A stretch of DNA of 44,156 bases from Verrucomicrobiaceae bacterium (GTDB lineage Bacteria > Verrucomicrobiota > Verrucomicrobiia > Verrucomicrobiales > V1-33): positions 1 to 44,156 of the forward strand of contig JAIXPK010000173.1 in the NCBI GenBank assembly GCA_027486335.1, given 5' to 3'. A program made the translations under genes and the position numbers. The notes below the pieces were generated by a model. That model did not search any database. It was given only the letters and a program-made list of their open reading frames with translations, and was not told the origin of the DNA. Of this stretch, positions 31,720 through 40,700 are shown in pieces. The first letter of the stretch is position 1; the number at the start of each line of letters is the position of its first letter.

Positions 31720-32442
31720 TTACTTGCCGAGCGCGAGGCGTTCTGCAAGCTGGTCCGGGAGCCCGGCGGCGCGGATTTTGCGTTGAGCGGTTTCGATGTC
31801 GTAGGGGACGCGGCGGATGGTGATCTGCTGATTATCGTGATCGTAGAGGGCGTAGGCGCTGCGCCAGTCGCCGTCTCTGGGTTGGCCGACGCTGCCGACG
31901 TTGACGAAGTACTTGCGGCCGGCGTCGATGCGGAGGGATTCCGAGCTGTCGAGGGAGACGCTGAGGGCTTTGACGTAGAAGCGAGGGGTGTGGGTGTGGC
32001 CGAAGAAGCAGACGGGAGTGAACTGGTAGCTGAAGCTGGCCATGGCGTCGAAGCGGTTCATGACGTAGGCCCAGCTGGTGGGGGTGTCGAGGGTGGCGTG
32101 GACGATGGTGAAGTCGCGGACCTGGCGGACCATGCGGAGGTTGCGGAGCCAGTGTTTGTCTTCCTGGGTGAGCTGACGCCGGGTCCATTCGAGGGCGGCG
32201 TGGGCGAGGGGGTTGAGGCCGACGATTTCGGTGGTGGCGCTAGCTTCCTCGTCGTGATTGCCTTTTACGACCGGGCAGCCGAGTTCCTGGAGACGTGCGA
32301 CGCACTCGTGGGGGTTGGCGTTGTAGCCGACGACGTCGCCGATGCAGACGAACTGGTCAGCCCCGAGGGCCTTCGCATCTTCCATGACGGCATCGAAGGC
32401 CTCGAGGTTCGCATGGATGTCTCCGAAGATAGCGAATTTCAT
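31720..32442 (-). CDS. YfcE/MPE-type metallophosphoesterase
   Basis: A 240-residue phosphodiesterase of the calcineurin-like superfamily. The visible metal ligands are FGDIHANLEA (Asp8, His10), CIGDVVGYNANPHEC (Asp36), KGNHDE (Asn62, His63), VHAT and FFGHTHTPRF. FVNVGSVGQPRDGD is typical of the family that ends with SxGQPRD. Substrate is unknown; related proteins act on phosphodiesters. It is followed by ruvA with a 6-base gap and preceded by a 99-base gap from tatD, so an additional promoter there is possible. Confidence 0.9.
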   Translation of the reverse strand: MKFAIFGDIHANLEAFDAVMEDAKALGADQFVCIGDVVGYNANPHECVARLQELGCPVVKGNHDEEASATTEIVGLNPLAHAALEWTRRQLTQEDKHWLRNLRMVRQVRDFTIVHATLDTPTSWAYVMNRFDAMASFSYQFTPVCFFGHTHTPRFYVKALSVSLDSSESLRIDAGRKYFVNVGSVGQPRDGDWRSAYALYDHDNQQITIRRVPYDIETAQRKIRAAGLPDQLAERLALGK

Positions 32443-32541
32443 GTGCTGGGCACGGGAAAGAGGGGTTTGTCAAGAGAGCGGGGGGGAGCGGCAATGCAAG
32501 GGAACTTCCGCCTCGATTTCCAATTTGCTGGAGGCGGCCGA

Positions 32542-33348
32542 TCAGGTTGTGGAGAGGGATGGCGGATGGGGTGTGAAGAGCTGCTGAAAATTGGTGGTTG
32601 TGATGGAGGCGAGGGATTCCGGGGAGAGGTTTAGGTCGGCGGCGAGGACGGAGGCGACGGATGGGAGGGAGCGTGGGTCGTGTGCTCCGTTGGGGAGGAG
32701 GAAGGGGCCGAAGTCGGCTGGGGGAGGGAGGTCCGGGGCGTCGGTTTCGATGAGGATGCGGTCGAGCGGGATGGATTGGAAGGCGAGACGGGCGGAGGCT
32801 TTGCGAGGGTGGAGGAAGTAGGGTGAGAAGGAGAAGCGTGCGCCGCGGGCGACGAAGAATGGGATGAGGGCTGGGGGGCCGGAGAAGGCGTGGAGGAGGA
32901 AGCCGCGAGGGGGCATGGGGTGGCGGAGGAGGAGCTGGCGGAGTGGCTCCCATGCGCGGACACAGTGGATGGTGACCGGGCGGTCGAGTTTTGAGGCGAG
33001 CTGGATCTGGGTGAGGAAGAGATCGGATTGGTCGGCGAGATTGTGGCCCTCGATCCATGTGTCGAGGCCGATTTCGCCGATGGAAGCTTCCGGGTGCTGG
33101 AGGAGGAGGGATTCGAGGGTGGATTCCCAATCTGGAGGGCGGTGGGGGGCCTTCCATGGGTGGATGCCGAAGGCTGGGAGGAGTGCGGGGTGCTGGCGGC
33201 AGAGGGAATCGACGCGGGGCCAGTCATCCGGGTGGGTGCCATTGACGACGGCGGCGGAGATGCCGGTGGCGGGAAATTGGCGGAGGAGGTCGTCGCGCCA
33301 CGGGTCGAGTCTGCTATCGTGGAGGTGGTTGTGGGCGTCGCACCACAT
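32542..33348 (-). CDS. TatD family deoxyribonuclease
   Basis: A 268-residue metal-dependent hydrolase of the TatD family, linked in other bacteria to 3'-5' DNA trimming and quality control. Metal and active-site residues are in DAHNHLHD (His6, His8), IGEIGLD (Glu92), IHCVRAW (His128), LLHAFSG (His153) and IETDAPDL (Asp). The length is normal. It is 11 bases downstream of sufE and probably in the same transcript. The first three residues (MWC) suit the usual TatD start. Confidence 0.9.
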   Translation of the reverse strand: MWCDAHNHLHDSRLDPWRDDLLRQFPATGISAAVVNGTHPDDWPRVDSLCRQHPALLPAFGIHPWKAPHRPPDWESTLESLLLQHPEASIGEIGLDTWIEGHNLADQSDLFLTQIQLASKLDRPVTIHCVRAWEPLRQLLLRHPMPPRGFLLHAFSGPPALIPFFVARGARFSFSPYFLHPRKASARLAFQSIPLDRILIETDAPDLPPPADFGPFLLPNGAHDPRSLPSVASVLAADLNLSPESLASITTTNFQQLFTPHPPSLSTT

Positions 33349-33360
33349 GGGGTGGGAGGA

Positions 33361-33780
33361 TCAGGGGAGGGCGGCGGCGAGTTCGCGGATGCGGGAGGCG
33401 AGAGCGGCCATGCCGTTGAGTCTGGTGGGGGAGATCATGCGGTCGAAGCCGAGGGCTGCGATGATGGAGGTGTGATGGGCGGCGGCTGCGGCTGGGGTGC
33501 AGTTCTGGTAAACTGCGCAGACGAGGCCAGCGAGGCCGCGGACGATGGCGGAGTCAGCGTCCCATGAGAGGATGAGCGAGCCGTTGAGTGAGTTGGCGTG
33601 GAGCCAGACCCTTGAGACGCAGCCGGGGACGAGGGCGTCGTCGGTTTTGAGGGAGTCGGGGAGGCCGGGGCCAGCAGCGGATTGGGTGGCGAGGGCGAGA
33701 CGCTCGTGGGCGTCTGGGATGAAGCGCCAGTGGGTTGCGAGAGCGGATTCCTGAGAGGCGGGATCGGCGGTCGCGTTCAT
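33361..33780 (-). CDS. sufE: SufE-type cysteine desulfuration protein
   Basis: A 139-residue SufE homologue. SufE takes the persulfide from the cysteine desulfurase SufS and passes it to the iron-sulfur scaffold. The acceptor Cys54 lies in the conserved LVPGCVSRVWL, followed by the DADSAIVRGLAGLVCAVY helix and the RLNGMAALASRIREL tail. No sufS, sufBCD or iscS lies in the window, so it is an isolated copy. It is 38 bases downstream of nuoN and 11 bases upstream of tatD, consistent with one long transcript. Confidence 0.9.
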   Translation of the reverse strand: MNATADPASQESALATHWRFIPDAHERLALATQSAAGPGLPDSLKTDDALVPGCVSRVWLHANSLNGSLILSWDADSAIVRGLAGLVCAVYQNCTPAAAAAHHTSIIAALGFDRMISPTRLNGMAALASRIRELAAALP

Positions 33781-33818
33781 GGCTGGCTGGCGGCGAGCGG
33801 AGGCCGCGTCGGGAGCGA

Positions 33819-35264
33819 TCAGCGGAGAAGATTGACGAACGGCTGGAAGAGGATGCCTGCGGCGAAGGTGCCTGTGATGAGGGCGACGACGAGGAGACGC
33901 GTGAGGGGGGGGACGGTGATGGTGGCGGCACCATCAGCGGGGCGGTTCCAGAAGACGTGGCGGAGGACCTTGAAGTAGTAGTAGAAGCCTGCGCTGGCGG
34001 CGGCGGCGGCGATGGCGAGGAGGGCCCACTGGTGGGCACCTGCGGCGGCGCTGAAGGCGAGGAATTTGCCGGTGAAGCCGGCGGTGAGGGGGACACCGGC
34101 GAGGGAGGCGGCGGCGACGGTGATGGCGAAGGCGAGGAAAGGGGAACGCTGGTGGAGCCCGTTGAAGGCTTTGAAGTCGTCGGCACCGTCGGTGCGGTTG
34201 ATGACGACGAGGACAGCGAAGGCGGTGAGGCTCATGAAGAGGTAGCCTGCGAGGTAGTAGGCGACGATCATGCGCGGGGAGAGACTGCCGACGGCGGTAT
34301 TGGCACCGAGGGCGAGGAGGAGGAAGCCGGCGTGGGCGATGGAGGAGTAGCCGAGGAGCCGTTTGAAATTGGACTGGGGGATGGCGGCGAGGTTACCGAG
34401 CACGAGCGTGGCGGCGGCGACGGCCATGAGGAGGGCGGAGGTGGTGCCGCGGAGTTGTTCGGCGGCGAGGAACGGTTCGAGGAGACGGCCGGCGACGGCG
34501 AAGCCTGCGGCTTTGGAGCCGACGGAGAGGAAGGCGGTGATGGGGGTGGGAGCGCCTTGATAGACGTCTGGGACCCAGAGGTGGAACGGGACGGCGGCGA
34601 CCTTGAACGAGAGGGCGACGAGGATGAGCGCGAAGGCGAACAGGGCAGGGGCCTTGGGGGCGGAGGGGAGGGCGTTGGCGATGCCGGAGAGGGTGACCTG
34701 GCCGGTGACGCCGTAGAGCCATGTGAAGCCGTAGACGAGGAAGCCGGTGGAGAGCGCGCCTAGGATGAGGTATTTGACGCCGGCCTCGAGGGATCCGACA
34801 TTCCGGCGCATGTAGGCGACGAGGATGTAGAAGCCGATGGTGGTGAGTTCGAGGCTGAGGAAGATGGTGGAGAGGTCGATGGCGGAGGCCATCCACATCA
34901 TGCCGGTGCAGACGAAGATCGGGAGGCAGTAGAATTCGCCGATGGCTGGGCCGCCTCCGGCGCGGGCGCTGAATTTGGCGAGGACTGGGGCGTAATCGAG
35001 GCTGAGGATGAGGACGCCGGCGGTGGTGACGAGGGCGAGGCCCTTGTAGAAGAGGGCGAGTTTGTCGTCGCTGTAGAAGCGCCAGATACCGTCGGAGGAG
35101 AGCCCGTGGGGTTTGACGGTGAGGAGGAGGAAGAAGACGACGGTGACGGCGGCGAGGGCGGCGAGACCGACGAGACGCTTGCTGCCGGGTGGGGTGAACG
35201 TCTCTGCGAGGAGCAGGACGAGGCCGAGCACAACGAGGGCGATTTCCAGATAATAGGCCGGCAT
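33819..35264 (-). CDS. nuoN: NADH-quinone oxidoreductase subunit N
   Basis: A 481-residue polytopic protein, a proton-pumping antiporter-like subunit of respiratory complex I. About 14 hydrophobic helices are visible, starting IALVVLGLVLLLAETFTPPG. Conserved-looking elements are the LELTTIGFYILVAYMRRN segment, VKYLILGALSTGFLVYGFTWL with its key Lys, the LSFKVAAVPFHLWVPDVYQG segment with Lys, and LLGYSSIAHAGFLLLALG. Length fits NuoN. It is preceded by nuoM with a 13-base gap; other nuo genes are absent from both sides. Confidence 0.94.
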   Translation of the reverse strand: MPAYYLEIALVVLGLVLLLAETFTPPGSKRLVGLAALAAVTVVFFLLLTVKPHGLSSDGIWRFYSDDKLALFYKGLALVTTAGVLILSLDYAPVLAKFSARAGGGPAIGEFYCLPIFVCTGMMWMASAIDLSTIFLSLELTTIGFYILVAYMRRNVGSLEAGVKYLILGALSTGFLVYGFTWLYGVTGQVTLSGIANALPSAPKAPALFAFALILVALSFKVAAVPFHLWVPDVYQGAPTPITAFLSVGSKAAGFAVAGRLLEPFLAAEQLRGTTSALLMAVAAATLVLGNLAAIPQSNFKRLLGYSSIAHAGFLLLALGANTAVGSLSPRMIVAYYLAGYLFMSLTAFAVLVVINRTDGADDFKAFNGLHQRSPFLAFAITVAAASLAGVPLTAGFTGKFLAFSAAAGAHQWALLAIAAAAASAGFYYYFKVLRHVFWNRPADGAATITVPPLTRLLVVALITGTFAAGILFQPFVNLLR

Positions 35265-35277
35265 GGGAGGAGCTGGG

Positions 35278-36768
35278 TCAGCGCGCGGCGGCGGCGGTGA
35301 TGGCCTGGACGACGGGGTTGACGGCGCGCAGGAGGAGATTGGGGGCGAAGCCGGTCAGGAGGAGAGCGGCGAGGAGGAGGAGAGCGGGGATGCGTTCGGA
35401 GAGGGTGAGGTCCGAGACTGGGGATTTGAGGGCGTCCGGGAGAGGGCCTTTGAAGACGGCGCGGAAGGCGCGGAGCATGTAGACTGCGCTGATGACGACG
35501 CCCCAGAGTGCGAGGACGGTACCGGTCTGGAGCCAGCCGAAGTGGTCTGGGGATTTCGAGGCGAAGCCGCTGAAGAAGATATTGATTTCTGCGGCGAAGT
35601 TGGCGAAGCCGGGGAGCCCGATGGAGGCGAAGGCGGCCATGCCGAAGGCGAGGCCGAGGAAAGGGGCGGATTGGGCGAGGCCGCCGAGGCGGTGGAACTG
35701 GAGCGTGCCGGTTTTTTCGCGGATGGAGGCGCTGAGTGCGAAGAGGAGGGCGATGGAGACCCCGTGGGCGAACATGAGGAGGACAGCGCCGGAGTAGCCG
35801 ATGGCTGAGCCGCTGGCGATGCCGAGGAAGATGTATCCCATGTGCATGACGCTGGAGTTGCCGAGCATGGTATCGACTTCCTTCTGGGCGATGGTGACGA
35901 GGCCGACGAAGAGGATGTTGCCGACGAGGAGGACGATGAGGAGGTGCTGGATCCATTCGGCGCTGTGGCCGAGTGGGAGCATGGGGATGGCGACGCGGAG
36001 GAGACCATAGAGGCCGAATTTCTTGAGGACCCCGGCGTGCAGCATGGAGACAGGGGCTGGAGCGGCGGCGTATGCCGGAGCGGCCCATGAATGGAAGGGG
36101 AAGAGGGAGACGAGTGTGCCGAAGCCGAGGAGGAGGACGAGGTAGATGCGTTCCTGGACGGGGCCTTCGATGGTGCGGGTGAGGGCCCCGAGCTTCGTCA
36201 TGTCGAAGGTCGAGACTCCGCCGGAAGGGGCGGTGACGAGGAAGGCGAGGCCTGCGAGGAGGACGAGGCTACCGAGACCGAGGTAGATGGTGATTTTCCA
36301 TGCGGCGTCCTTATTGTTGCCGGTGCCGCGCATGCCGATCATGAGGAACGTCGGGATGAGGGCGAGTTCGTGGAAGGCGTAGAAGAAGAGGAGGTCGGTG
36401 GAGACGAAGGCACCGGCTGCGCCTGCGGCGATGAGGAGACTGCTGGCGTAGTAGAGGGCGTCGTCGGTGCCGCGTGCTGGACGGATCCAGATGGCGGCGA
36501 AGGTGACGAGGACCGTGAGCAGGACCATGACGAGACTCATGCCATCGATGCCGACGTTGAGGCCGATGGCGGGGTTGTCGAGGACTGGGCGGACCGCGGC
36601 GAATTGGAATGCCGTGGCGTTACCGTAGTCGAAACGGAACGCGAGCAGCAGTCCGATGGCGAGGTTGGCGCAGGCGGCGGCGAGAGCGGCGGGGCGTGCA
36701 GGCAAACCAAACGCCATTACGACCGCCGCGAGAATGGGGAGGACAATCAGCAGGTCGAGCAGGCTCAA
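35278..36768 (-). CDS. nuoM: NADH-quinone oxidoreductase subunit M (TTG start)
   Basis: A 496-residue antiporter-like subunit of complex I. Recognisable parts are FYAFHELALIPTFLMIG, LVSLFPFHSWAAPAYAAAPA, GVLKKFGLYGLLRVAIPMLP and SSVMHMGYIFLG. No ATG fits a normal N-terminus. The frame before residue 1 is open but is the antisense of the divergent lipoprotein gene. The TTG at 36766-36768 gives SLLDLLIVLPILAAVVM as the first helix, as expected for NuoM, so it was taken as the start. It lacks nuoL and the rest of the complex I operon upstream. A CRP-like palindrome lies about 95 bases upstream. Confidence 0.9.
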   Translation of the reverse strand: MSLLDLLIVLPILAAVVMAFGLPARPAALAAACANLAIGLLLAFRFDYGNATAFQFAAVRPVLDNPAIGLNVGIDGMSLVMVLLTVLVTFAAIWIRPARGTDDALYYASSLLIAAGAAGAFVSTDLLFFYAFHELALIPTFLMIGMRGTGNNKDAAWKITIYLGLGSLVLLAGLAFLVTAPSGGVSTFDMTKLGALTRTIEGPVQERIYLVLLLGFGTLVSLFPFHSWAAPAYAAAPAPVSMLHAGVLKKFGLYGLLRVAIPMLPLGHSAEWIQHLLIVLLVGNILFVGLVTIAQKEVDTMLGNSSVMHMGYIFLGIASGSAIGYSGAVLLMFAHGVSIALLFALSASIREKTGTLQFHRLGGLAQSAPFLGLAFGMAAFASIGLPGFANFAAEINIFFSGFASKSPDHFGWLQTGTVLALWGVVISAVYMLRAFRAVFKGPLPDALKSPVSDLTLSERIPALLLLAALLLTGFAPNLLLRAVNPVVQAITAAAAR

Positions 36769-36825
36769 GCAGGCGAATTCGTTGGAAGTTGACCCCGTTC
36801 GCGACGAGGATGGCTGATTATTGGA

Positions 36826-36844
36826 GCCCGGTAAAAAACCGGGC
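36826..36844. repeat. Perfect hairpin in the nuoM / lipoprotein divergent gap
   Basis: GCCCGGT-AAAAA-ACCGGGC is a 7-bp perfect stem with a 5-nt A loop, 57 bases upstream of nuoM. No T-run follows on either strand, so termination is not indicated. It may mark a 5' leader structure. Confidence 0.45.
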
Positions 36845-36853
36845 AAGAGCAAT

Positions 36854-36871
36854 TTGTGAAAAATTTCACAA
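36854..36871. promoter_or_regulatory. CRP/FNR-superfamily-type operator palindrome
   Basis: TTGTGAAAAATTTCACAA is an 18-bp perfect inverted repeat that contains TGTGA-N6-TCACA, the textbook CRP half-site arrangement. It lies in the 128-base divergent gap, centred about 34 bases before the lipoprotein ATG and 95 bases before the nuoM start. It is unusually AT-rich for this genome. The regulator identity is inferred from the motif only; some other dyad-binding regulator is possible. Confidence 0.6.
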
Positions 36872-36896
36872 GCGGGTGCTTTTTGGATCTGAGACC

Positions 36897-37577
36897 ATGC
36901 GTGCGGCGATATTGAGGCTGATGATTTTCGTATTTGTGTCGGGGTGCCGGGCTCCTGATGCGGGGTTGTTGCCGGAGGGGGAGGGGCGTGGGCTGGAGGA
37001 GGGGAGAGAGCGATTGGAGCGGGTGAGCGGTCGGTTGGCAGGGGTGGTTCCGAGGCCCGGGGATGAGTCGGTGTGGGAATTCCGGGTGAAGCGGGGCTGG
37101 GCACCAAATGCTCATGCGGATGGGAGTGGGGTGGTGACGCTGACGACTGGGTTGCTGGCGTTTGCGGGGGAGGACGACCTGCTGGCGTTTGCGCTGGCGC
37201 ATGAGATGGCGCACGTGGTGGGCGGGGATGTCCGGAGGCAGCGGGTTGAGGATGTGCTGCGGCTGGTGGGAGGGGTGGTGGGAGCGGTGGTGGTGTGGGG
37301 GGTGACAGGCGATGGTTGGGTGGGGATGGCGGCAGGGTTGGCAGCGGTGGTGGGTGGGGATCTGGCGGTGTGGCGGGTGCGGCAGAGGGGGCGGGAGGGG
37401 AGGGCGGATGCGAGGGCGCTGGAGTGGTGTGTGGCGGCGGGGTACCGTGGTGATTGCGGGGAGCGGTTCTGGAGGGCGTATGCGGCGGCGCGGCCGGTGC
37501 CGGAGAGGCCGGTTTGGCGGTCGAAGCATCCGGGGGATCTGGAGCGAGCGGCGGCGCTGGGTGAGTCGGGGCCTTGA
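36897..37577 (+). CDS. M48-like metalloprotease lipoprotein
   Basis: A 226-residue lipoprotein-like protein. The leader MRAAILRLMIFVFVSGC with Cys17 fits a lipobox. The zinc motif HEMAH is at residues 102-106 within FALAHEMAHVVGGDVRRQ, followed by a hydrophobic hairpin (VGGVVGAVVVWGV, MAAGLAAVVGGDLAV) and the downstream GREGRADARALEW segment that supplies the third ligand in M48 peptidases. Related small M48 proteins (BepA/LoiP-like) assist outer-membrane protein quality control. The ATG was chosen at the signal peptide; the upstream frame is Arg-rich. It is divergent from nuoM, with the CRP-like site between. Confidence 0.82.
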   Translation: MRAAILRLMIFVFVSGCRAPDAGLLPEGEGRGLEEGRERLERVSGRLAGVVPRPGDESVWEFRVKRGWAPNAHADGSGVVTLTTGLLAFAGEDDLLAFALAHEMAHVVGGDVRRQRVEDVLRLVGGVVGAVVVWGVTGDGWVGMAAGLAAVVGGDLAVWRVRQRGREGRADARALEWCVAAGYRGDCGERFWRAYAAARPVPERPVWRSKHPGDLERAAALGESGP

Positions 37578-37785
37578 GCGGGGAGGGGCGGTGGTTCCGC
37601 TCCATAAATCAGCCTAGTTGCCGCGATGGAAATCGTCCGCAGTCGCGGAGTTTCTGCAAATTGATCATTGCCGTGGATTGGTTGGATCCGGTAGTTTTTG
37701 GGCACCCCCCTTTCCGCTGCCTGCTTATTTGTGGAGCAGGCGGACGATTTTGCATTCACCCGTCTTTGAACCTCTGGAATTTCTC
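37578..37785. other. Gap before the giant protein gene
   Basis: A 208-base intergenic region with no repeat or convincing ORF. It is locally less G-rich than the rest of the window, as expected for a promoter-bearing region, but no confident -35/-10 pair was picked. Confidence 0.4.
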
Positions 37786-40700
37786 ATGAAACGATCCCTT
37801 CTGAAGAGCCTCGTTCCGCTTGTTGTGCTGTGTGGGACTGCCGCTGATGGGCGGGCCGGACAGGTGGTTTTCACGGAGGTGATGTACAATCCTCCGGCTG
37901 GGAAGCCGGAGTTTGTGGAGATTCAGAATCTGACGAGCAACCGGCATGACATGGCGAAGTGGCAGCTTGGTGGGGGTATTGCGTACACCTTTCCCGGGTT
38001 TGATGCGGCGCGAACGGCGGCGCATTTCATCAACGAGTATGAGCGGATTGTGGTGAGCAGTGCGGATGAGGCGACGACGCGGGCGGCGTATCCGGGGATA
38101 CCCGGGTCGGTGCGGGTGTTCGGGCCGTGGACGGGGTCGCTGGGGAACGGCGGGGACAGCATTGAGTTGCGGGATGCGGCGCGTGCGAAGCACAGTGGGC
38201 TGACGTACGGGGATTCGGACGAGTGGCCGCTGTCGGCTGACGGGGCGGGGCATTCGCTGCAGATTGTGGATGCTGACCGGGAGGGGGATGACTGGAGGAA
38301 CTGGCGTGCGAGCACAGCGGCGCTGGGGACGCCTGGGTATGTTGAGCCGGCGCGGGCGGAGGAACCGGTGACGAGTCCGGAGGTGGATTTGCGGATCGCG
38401 GGGACGCCGGTGAATTATACGGATGCCTGGAAGTACTGGCGGGAGGCGACGGATCCGGACGGGGCGAATCCTGAAGGCACGTGGACGGCTCTGGATTTTG
38501 CGGATGGGGCGTGGCTGACTGGCGGCGGGTTGCTGGGGGCGGAGACGAATGCGGCGCTGACGCCGCTGATCCAGACGAATTTTGCGACGAATTACAATGC
38601 GGATCTGCTGACGTATTATTTCCGGAAGACGTTCACGTGGAATGGGGCGCTGACGGGGAACAGCTTTGTGCTGGATCAGTATGTGGACGACGGGGTGGTG
38701 TATTACCTGAACGGACGGGAGCTGGGCGGTGCGAACAACGGGCGGGTGAGGATTAATGCCGGTGCGGTGACGCATGATAGTGCGGCGAATGCGCTGCCGA
38801 CGGGCGGGGATGCGTTTGAGGAGCTAGGGATCCTGACTGGAACGCTGGACGGGCAGCTGGTGGCAGGTACGAACGTGCTATGTGCGGAGGTGCATCAGAG
38901 CGGAATGGGGAGCAGTGATATGATTTTCGGGGCGCGGTTCAAGATATTGTCGCAGCCGCCGGGAGGGGTGATGATCAACGAAGTGAAGCCAGGGGTGGCT
39001 GGTGGAGGGTTTGTGGAGTTTTTCAATCCTGGGAATGCGCCAGTGGATTTGAATGGATGGTATTTGAGCGACAATGCGGCGAATCTGACGAAGTTCCGGA
39101 TTGGAGGGTCGATGGTGGTGCCGCCGTCGGGGCTGGCGACGATTGGGTATGCGGAGAGCGGGTTGGGATTGACGTCGCCAGTGGTGGTGATTCTGACGCA
39201 GCCGAATGGGACGACCCGGCAGAGCATGATCAGCAGCGGGATGGGAGTGGATGGGCGTTCATTGGGTCGGAAGCCGAGCGGGAGCGGGAACTGGTTTCTG
39301 TTCACGCAGCCGACGCCTGGGGCGTCGAATGAGTCGCTGCTGGCTGGAGGAGGGCGATCGCCGCTGCGGTTGAGCGAGGCTGGGTTTGGGGTGACGGGCG
39401 CGGTGGAGTGGGTGGAGTTGTACAATGCGGGGACCGGGGCGATTGATCTGACGGGATTGTCGGTGGCTGGGCGCAGTGATTTTGGGGCCAAGGTGGGGTT
39501 GAGCGGGACGATTGCGGCCGGGGGATATGCTAGCGTGAACGTGATTTTTCCGACGGATGGGAATGGGGATGTGACGCTTTATCTGGCGGACGGCGGGAAC
39601 AATGTGCTTTCTGCGGCGGCGATTGAGCGGCGGGCGGGCATGTCATCGATGGGATCGTGGCCGGCGGGGAGCGATGAGTGGTATGCTACGGCGGTGGCGA
39701 CGCGGAATGCGGCAAACAATCCTGTGAGGAACGCGGACATTGTGATCAACGAGATCATGTTTAATCCGCCGTCGGGGCATGTGAAGGGTGAATATGTCGA
39801 GCTGACGAACAAGGGGGCAGCGACGGTGGATCTGTCAGGGTGGAGGTTCAGCAAAGGGATTGATTTTGATTTTCCTGCGGGAGTGACGCTGGCGCCGGGC
39901 GCGTTTCTGGTGGTGGCGAACGATCCGGCGTGGATGACGGCGACATATGGCGGGGGTGTGAGGGTGCTAGGGCCGGTGAGTGGTACCTTGAGGAATGGTG
40001 GCGAGCGCATCCGGCTGGAGGATGCGAATCAGAATCTGGCGGACGCGGTGGATTACAATTCAGGGGGCCAGTGGCCGATTGGGCCGGACGGGATGGGGAA
40101 CAGCCTTGAGCTGATGCATCCGGGGATGGACAACGCTCAGCCTTCGGCGTGGCGGGCTAGTGATGACAGCGGCAAGGCGGTGTTTCAGTCGTTCACGCAC
40201 ACGGGGACGTACAAGGAACTACGGGGCGGCGCGCCGACGCCGGTGACGGCGTACAAGGAATTGCTGCTGAATCTGGTGAGTGACGGGCACCTTGTGCTGC
40301 GGAACGTGCGGCTGACGGCGGCGGCGAATCCGGCGGTGAATCTGATCACGACGGGGGATGTGACGTCGCACGGGACGGGGACGAGTGCGAACGGGTTTCT
40401 GTGTACGGGGACGCACTGTCTGAGCGACACGCTATCGGACGGGCTGCATCTGATCAGTTATGGGTCGGGCGACACGAAGGCGAACAAGGCGGAGATTGAT
40501 GTCACGGGGATCGCTGGGAGCGTCGGTGCGCCGGGGACGTACACGTTGTCGTTTGAGGGCCGGTGGGTTTCCGGGATGCCGCTGCTGGTGGCGCAGACGT
40601 GGGACCGGAGTTTCGGGAGGGTGTTCCGTTTCCCGGTGCCGAACAATCTGGGGACGCCTGGGGCGGCGAATTCGCGGGTGGTTGCTGCGCCGGCTCCGAC

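Noticed and set aside
30796..32634. Plus-strand open frame of 612 codons opposite ruvA and neighbours
   Set aside because: Acidic low-complexity antisense product; the minus strand carries recognisable RuvA, metallophosphoesterase and ATP-grasp-like genes.
36769..37605. N-terminal extension of nuoM to a 775-codon frame
   Set aside because: The extension is Pro/Ser/Ala-rich and lies antisense to the M48 lipoprotein; the true first membrane helix starts at the TTG.
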